This document shows positions 58,230-64,000 of a DNA stretch of 64,000 nt, piece by piece. The stretch is from Ligustrum vulgare (taxonomy: Eukaryota > Streptophyta > Magnoliopsida > Lamiales > Oleaceae), in the NCBI GenBank assembly GCA_963555705.1, contig OY743189.1:8325501-8389500 (forward strand), given 5' to 3'. The notes below the pieces were generated by a model that worked only from the letters and a program-made list of their open reading frames with translations, was not told where the DNA came from and did not search any database. The stretch's first letter is position 1; each line of letters opens with the position of its first letter. The translations under genes were made by a program, and so were the position numbers.

Positions 58230-59900
58230 AGTTACTCTTCAGAGAACAACTTGTTCTTTGATATCCAATGATCTTTATGCCTAGAACATAGCCAGTCTTA
58301 CACAAATACATTATAGGAATTTGTTGGCCAACTATCCTTTTCTAGAAAAATGTTCTCATATCATTTTAAACTAGTAGAATATCAACCATATAAAACACTT
58401 GTAAAATTACAGTTTTGTCATGTATCTTCTTATTGACATAGGGTTTCTCCATGTTCTTAATGAAACCTTATATCTTAATCACATCGTCGAATCTCTTGTT
58501 CTAAGATCTTAACACCTGATATAATTCATAAATGGCATGTTGAAACTTAAAAACTTCGATTTTCATAATTAGCTTCAATGATTTCATTTGTTTGTTTCAT
58601 ATAGATATAGAGTCCTCAAGATGGACATTCCTAGATTTTGTCTTAAATTCCCAGATTTTGTCTTAACATCAATTGTCACACATGTTAATCACAATGGCTT
58701 GGGATAGATGAGATAATCTATATAGACTTAAGCATTGCCATAGGAGAAAAGGACTCGTCATAATCATTGCCTTCTACTCAGGTAAAAGTTTTTAGCTATT
58801 ATCTTTGTTTTGAAGGTTTTTACCTTTCCATCAACTCTTCTCTTTCTCTGTAAGACCCGTTTGCACCTAGTGAGGTTTTTTTTTTTTTCTTTCTTCCCTT
58901 TGTTGTATACATAAGTTCTTAGACCTTTGTTGTATTTATAAGTTCTTAGACCTTATTGGAATGTTGGATTCAATTTTAGCATCATATCTTGAATCCGTAG
59001 ATTTGTATCCACATTGTCGAAAGCCTCCGTATGTCAAGTCGGATCATCAACTTGCACTCCGAAGATTTTCGATTGGATTTTTGAGCTATAAGGATCTAAA
59101 AGGCGGCAAGATGACTCGGTGACTTTGTGTAGTGGTGGTGGACCTTGAACTATAGCATCCTTTCGAACTGTAAATCCTTTATTAATGTAGATATCATCAA
59201 TCAGTTGACACCCTTGCCTCTTTAACACCTTCAATGTTTACTTGATATATTGAATCATGTGACAACTCATCTCCTCCACTTATATCATGTTGTCTAGGTA
59301 TTTCTAACACCAATGCTATTTGTCATGTTGTGTTTCAAGAATCGATAGAGAAAATTGTTCCCAACAATTTATTTAGTGAAGGCCTCACTCTTGACTAACG
59401 TTCATTTATGTAGTCATCCTCCATAATATTACATTTAAACCAACAAAGACCTTCTTATAGAAGACTAAAGATTAGAGAGAAGGATATAAAAGTATATATA
59501 AAAATTATATACTCTAGTACCCTTAGGGTATCACAAAACATGTATATCTCTAACATAAATTCCAACTTTTCTACTTTCTCTTTCAGCACATGACTTGGAC
59601 ATTCTCGAACTCGGATGTGGCGCATAGCTAGATTTTCATCCATTTAACAATTTCTTGTAGGTATTGAAAACTCAAAATAAACTAAATTAAAAACATGTCT
59701 CATTGTCTCCAGTACATATCCTCAAAATGAGATAGTATATTTTTGAAACTTATCATTGACCTTATCATGTCCAATAATTCAAGATTCATGTCTTCTTCCT
59801 GAAGCATCTTTCTGTTGGGATGTACCAGAGCTCTCGGTTGAGAAAATAATATAATCTTCTATCGAATAATGCCTAAATTATCTCGAGAGATATATTCCAC
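58230..59900 (-). pseudogene. Copia F pol (integrase end and RT), decayed
   Basis: On the minus strand, from 59,900 downward: the end of the integrase core (SAPGT-QQ-like block near 59,840, then LLDMIRSM at about 59,775); the HIRVRECPSHVLK block (about 59,600); an RT lead-in RKREVDGKVKTFKTK (58,850-58,810); MDVKT-like and SILRTLYLYETNK (about 58,620); and the catalytic block YMVDILL at 58,375-58,395, where copia RT normally has YVDD, so one catalytic Asp is lost (AAC read as GTT at 58,384-58,386). CKTGYVLGIKII (about 58,290) closes it. RNase H and both LTRs are missing. Confidence 0.82.
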
Positions 59901-60264
59901 TCGACCTAATTTAATTGTCTTAATAGTTTTACAAACATATTAAGAAGTTGGGGGGGCATATTCAAGCTATCAGTTAAATGTATAAAAATGAATCTTTTAG
60001 CCCCCTCTGTCAAGTGTATCTAAAATTTCACACATATCAGAAAGAATTAGATTAAATATTTTTTTTTCCTCCGTCCTTTTTCCAAAAAAATCTCATGCTC
60101 ATTTCTCCTTTTAAACAAGAATCACAAATTGGCAATTGTTCAACTTAAGAAGTTAAGGGGACCATATTTAGCAAAACTTTATAACATTTTAAAGTTAATA
60201 TGTAATATTATGAATAAGTAATAGGTAAACCTATTGGAAGTTCCAACTTGTCCACAAGTCAGGG
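59901..60264. other. Junction between copia F and the Athila-like pol, no gene
   Basis: The sequence may hold further copia F integrase remnants; nothing else recognised. Confidence 0.45.
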
Positions 60265-63184
60265 GGGTGATATGCAGTCCCCATGCGATGATGAGTTGAA
60301 CAATCTATTATTGATTATTGCTCGTGGTGCCTCGAATCTAGTGAAAATATTTTTTCTGATAAAATCAACCACGATCTGTGCATCATTTGTTGGAGTTTCT
60401 TTTGCCTCCACCCATTTGGACACATAGTCAATAGCAATCAAGATGTACCTATTGTTGTAGGATGATGGGAATGGACCTATGAAGTCAATACCCCACACAT
60501 TGAACTTTTCCACCTCCAAGACATTGTTAAGTGGCATTTCTTACTTGGATGATTGTTTCCCCTACGCTGACATGCATCTTTAAATGAAGTAGGCTAATAA
60601 AATCCACACTGCAATACCTTAGCGGCTGTTTTCTTGGCTACAATGTGTACACCATATGGGGAAGAATTGCTCTTCTCTAGAATAGGAATCATCTCTTCAT
60701 CTAGAACACACCTCCTAATTATTTGATCTGGTCCTCTACAATATAAGTACGGATCTTCCCAATAAAAGTACTTGATATCACTGTAGAACTTCTTTTTCTG
60801 CAGATAAGAGAAATGAGGTGGAATGAAGTTACTGACCAAGTAATTCACGTAATCTACAAACCATAGTCCCTTGTCTTCTTTTGCCACTTCCATCATGTTT
60901 GCTATCATCATTAACTGCTCATCAGGGAACATCTCCTTTATTTCCTCAACATCATCCTGGTTTGTTTGCTTAAGTCTAGATAAGTGATTTGCTACTTGAT
61001 TTTTTGTTCCCTTTTTATCACAACTCTCAACGTCAAACTTCTAAAGCAACGATACCCATATGATCAACCTAGGTTTTATATCTTTCTTCACGAACAAATA
61101 TTTCAAAGTAGAGTGATCATTGTATACAATGACTTTCGACCCAATTAGATAAGATCTAAATTCGTCAAAGGCAAACACAACAGCCAAAAGCTCTTTCTTA
61201 GTTGTTGCATAGTTCACTTGTGCATCAGTCAACGTCCTGCAAGTGTAGTAGATCACATGAAATATTTTGTCATTTCGCTGACTCAATGCTGCATCCACTA
61301 CATAGTCACTTGCATCACACATCAACTCGAAAGGCAGATTCCAATCTGGTGCTATGTTAATTGGAGCAGTGGTCAACTTTTCCTTGAGTGTGTTAAAAGA
61401 TAAAATGCACTCATCAGAAAAATTAAACGGGACTTCTTTTTCCAATAAGTTGCAGAGAGGTTTGATGATCTTAGAGAAATATTTTATAAATCTCCTGTAA
61501 AACCCTACGTGTTCCCAAAAAACTCCTTACTCCTTTTACTGAGCTGGGTGGTGGCAACTTCTTTATGACTTGAATTTTAGCTTTATCAACATCAATCCCT
61601 CTATCAGAGAACCTATGCCCCAAGATTATCCTTTAATTGACCATAAAATGGCATTTTTCCCAATTTAAGACCAAGTTAGTCTCTTCACACCGCTCCAACA
61701 CCAAAGACAAATGATACAAATACTGATCGAAGGAGGATCCAAAAATAGTAAAAGCGTCCATAAATACCTCAATAAAATGTTCTACCATATCTGAAAATAT
61801 TGCCATCATGCATTACTAAAATCTCGTTGGAGTATTACACAGTCCAAATAGCATTCTCTTAAAAGTGAAAGTACCATAGGGACAAGCGAATGCTGTCTTT
61901 TCCTGGTCAGCTGGAGCTATGGCCATTTGATTATACCCCGAGTATCCATTAAGAAAACAATTGTGCGAGTGACCTAGAAGCTTCTTCAACATCCGATCAA
62001 TAAATGGTAGAGGAAAATGATCCTTCCTTGTAGCTTTATTCAATTTTTTGTAATCAATGCACACTCTCCAATCTGTTACTGTCCTAATAGGTATGAGCCC
62101 ATTGTTCTCATTTTCCACAATTGGTATGCCCCCTTTCTTTGGTACAATATGAACTGGGCTAAGTCATGCACTGCCAGATATTGGATAGATGATCCCTACA
62201 TCAAGTAGTTTCAGAAACTCTTTTCTGACAAGTGTTGGATTTAATCTTCACTGTCCTTCCACGGTTGGCTTAGATTCATCCTCTATCAAGATTATGCATG
62301 CAAATAGATGGGTTGATCCCTTTAATATCTACATAGTCCATCCAATGGCCTTTTTATGTTTTCTCACCACCCGTAATAATTTATCCTATTCTAATTATGT
62401 CAAATGGTTGGAGATGAAAATTTGAAGAATAGATGATTCTCCCAAAAATGCATAACGAAGATGAGTAGGGATTGGTTTCAAATCTAGTTTAGGTGGTTTT
62501 CCTAATGATGGTAGGAATTTGGGCAAGTCTTCACCCAATGGCTCAAAATTAATTATTTTCCCGTGAATAAATAGATTTGAGCCCTCTAATGCACATGCCT
62601 CCTCAGCGACTTGACTGTCATCTAATTTTGATGTTTCAGATCACACTATACCTGCGTCTAAGGGATCCTTTGGATATTCAATGTCAAATTTACCTTATGC
62701 CTCATTTCCCACAAGATCAACCTGAAAAACAAGTATTTGCAGATGCTGGATATTTCATAGAATTGAAAATATTTAAGGTAATATTTTCTTCATCTACACG
62801 AAGCACAAGTGTTCCTTTGTCAACATCGATCACTGCTATTCCAGTCCTCAGGAATGGTCTGCCCAGAATCGGTGGTATTGATTTGTCATCCTCCATGTCC
62901 AAAATAACAAAGTCTGCTGGGTAGATGAAACCATTCACCTCTATAAGCACATCTTCAAGAATACATGGATATTTGATGGACCTATCAGTGAGTTGCAAAG
63001 AAATTGTAGTTGGTTTTGCTTCTCCAATGCCAAGTTTCCTGAAAATAGGCAAAGGCATTAGATTAATACACACCCAAATCACACAAAGCAAATTCAAATT
63101 CAAGAGACCCAATAGTGCAAAGTATTGTGAAACTTCCTGGATCCTTCAACTTAGGAGGTAGCTTTCTTTGGATAATAGCACTAC
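60265..63184 (-). pseudogene. Athila-like gypsy pol (protease, RT, RNase H, integrase), decayed
   Basis: On the minus strand the order is normal. Protease spans 63,180-62,720 ([35 protein letters not shown]), with a 2-bp deletion just at the active-site CDLG-x-x-INLMP. RT follows at 62,118-61,700 (WRVCIDYKKLNKATRKDHFP; GYSGYNQMAIAP); its catalytic FMDD has become FMDA (61,753-61,761). RNase H is at 61,445-61,041 ([23 protein letters not shown]). The integrase HHCC end and the start of the core ([13 protein letters not shown], first Asp intact; YVSKWVEA) end at about 60,290, where the rest is lost. Athila lineage is inferred from the FPLPFIDRML and [18 protein letters not shown] style. Gag is cut off by the LTR at 63,185. 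Confidence 0.88.
63180..63184 (+). repeat. Presumed 5-bp target copy next to the inserted LTR
   Basis: ACTAC directly before TGTGACGCC. The second copy would lie outside the window, so it is only presumed. Confidence 0.4.
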
Positions 63185-64000
63185 TGTGACGCCCCGGGTT
63201 CTGAACACCCTGACGACACTTCATTGTCTCAACTAACTTTCAAAATCATAATTAAGCGGAAAATAATTGAAATATCAATTGCATTATTTTATAAAGTTTG
63301 ACTCAAATGGTCAACAATTCGAATATTGAAATAATTTGAAAAAAAATCAACTTGAAACAAACATGAAATAAATAAGTTTCAATTTCAAATAAATTTTTTC
63401 TAAAATCTCAGTAATGGCAACCATCACACGCCTCGCCGCCAACTCCATCATCTGCAAAATTTTATTTTGGAAAACGTGAGTATTTCTTAGAAATACTCAG
63501 TAGACTTGCGCACAATAATCATTTAACATCATAAATTAAAACACATAATCATGATATTCAAGTCTCAGGTGTCTAATGATCACCAGTATTCTCATGAACA
63601 AGTAAATAACATACAAGTTCAAGTCTCATGCATTTAAGCAAGTAAATTCTCGTAACATAGTGTCGTGCTTAGAAAGCAAGTAATTCTCATGAACACAATC
63701 ATACATGCTAAACTTATAATCCAAATAATTATTGATGCGCACTTTTGAAAAACATAAATTTGTAAATAAGAGTCTACCTTAATTTCTCGAGTATTGAGCA
63801 AACCGGAATAATACTTCTAATTCTCTCGCGCCTCATCTAGCCCTATAAATAAATTACTAATATTAGACTTTTAGATAAAGAAAGCTTTAAAAGTAGATTT
63901 GTTTAAAAGAAAATAGAGTTTTAAGAACTTTAGGGACTAAATCGTGAAAATTGGAAAAACTAGGGACTGTTCGTGCAAATATGAAATTTTGGAATTAGGG
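63185..64000 (-). mobile_element. Gypsy-type LTR interrupting the Athila-like pol, incomplete
   Basis: The terminus TGTGACGCCCCGGG at 63,185 is the LTR end (GGGGCGTCACA on the minus strand). Minus-strand sequence tctactgagtatttct and the stretch around 63,240 (gattttgaaagttag) match the last 400 bp of the gypsy A LTR at 28,845-29,232. The protease reading frame of the Athila-like pol stops exactly at this border, so the LTR (solo or part of an element) was inserted there. It runs off the window; no gene is visible within it. Confidence 0.8.

Overview
This is nuclear plant DNA, most likely from a eudicot. It is strongly A+T-rich, and almost every recognisable piece is a decayed plant transposable element: Ty1/copia, Ty3/gypsy (including Athila-like), a FAR1-type Mutator-like element (MULE), a BED-type hAT element, and hAT and Tourist MITEs. 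I found no intact host gene, no rRNA or tRNA gene, no CRISPR array and no bacterial-style operon. Every coding region listed is a pseudogene with stops, frameshifts, deletions or lost catalytic residues.

Layout. 1-1.74 kb is the 3' part of a gypsy-type LTR holding two tandem arrays (71 bp and 98 bp). 2.3-4.5 kb is an unusual field of short AATATTC...GAATATT hairpins, followed by a candidate short copia LTR on the minus strand. 7.4-10.9 kb is a dead hAT element whose transposase gene is split by a 515-bp hAT MITE with a perfect 8-bp target duplication. 11.85-12.32 kb is a Tourist-like MITE. 13.9-21.0 kb is the left arm of a large inverted duplication (gypsy C1, a MULE end, a copia fragment). 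21.0-38.3 kb is a stack of insertions: copia D (5' LTR and gag), the 3' half of gypsy A, gypsy B with both LTRs, and the LTR and leader of gypsy C3. 40.4-53.7 kb is the right arm of the inverted duplication, interrupted by 42.48-49.63 kb, which holds copia E and a hAT MITE. 49.85-57.89 kb is a MULE with long terminal inverted repeats and a perfect 10-bp target duplication; it carries a broken FAR1-type transposase and, nested inside, C2, a 3.4-kb gypsy element with two LTRs and gag-protease but no reverse transcriptase or integrase. 58.2-59.9 kb is copia F (minus strand). 60.27-63.18 kb is an Athila-like pol (minus strand), cut at 63,185 by another gypsy-type LTR that runs off the window.

How the parts relate. 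The elements do not work together as a pathway; they record a history. MULE insertion and then C insertion into the MULE came before the inverted duplication, because both arms carry the same MULE target site and the same MULE-C junction. Copia E, gypsy B, gypsy A and copia D then broke up the arms and spacer. Several enzymes lost catalytic acidic residues by single transitions (hAT D to N, gypsy B integrase D to N, MULE D to G), which fits the decay of methylated DNA. All alignments were made by eye, so boundaries are good to about 1-10 bp where terminal motifs are quoted and to tens of bp elsewhere.
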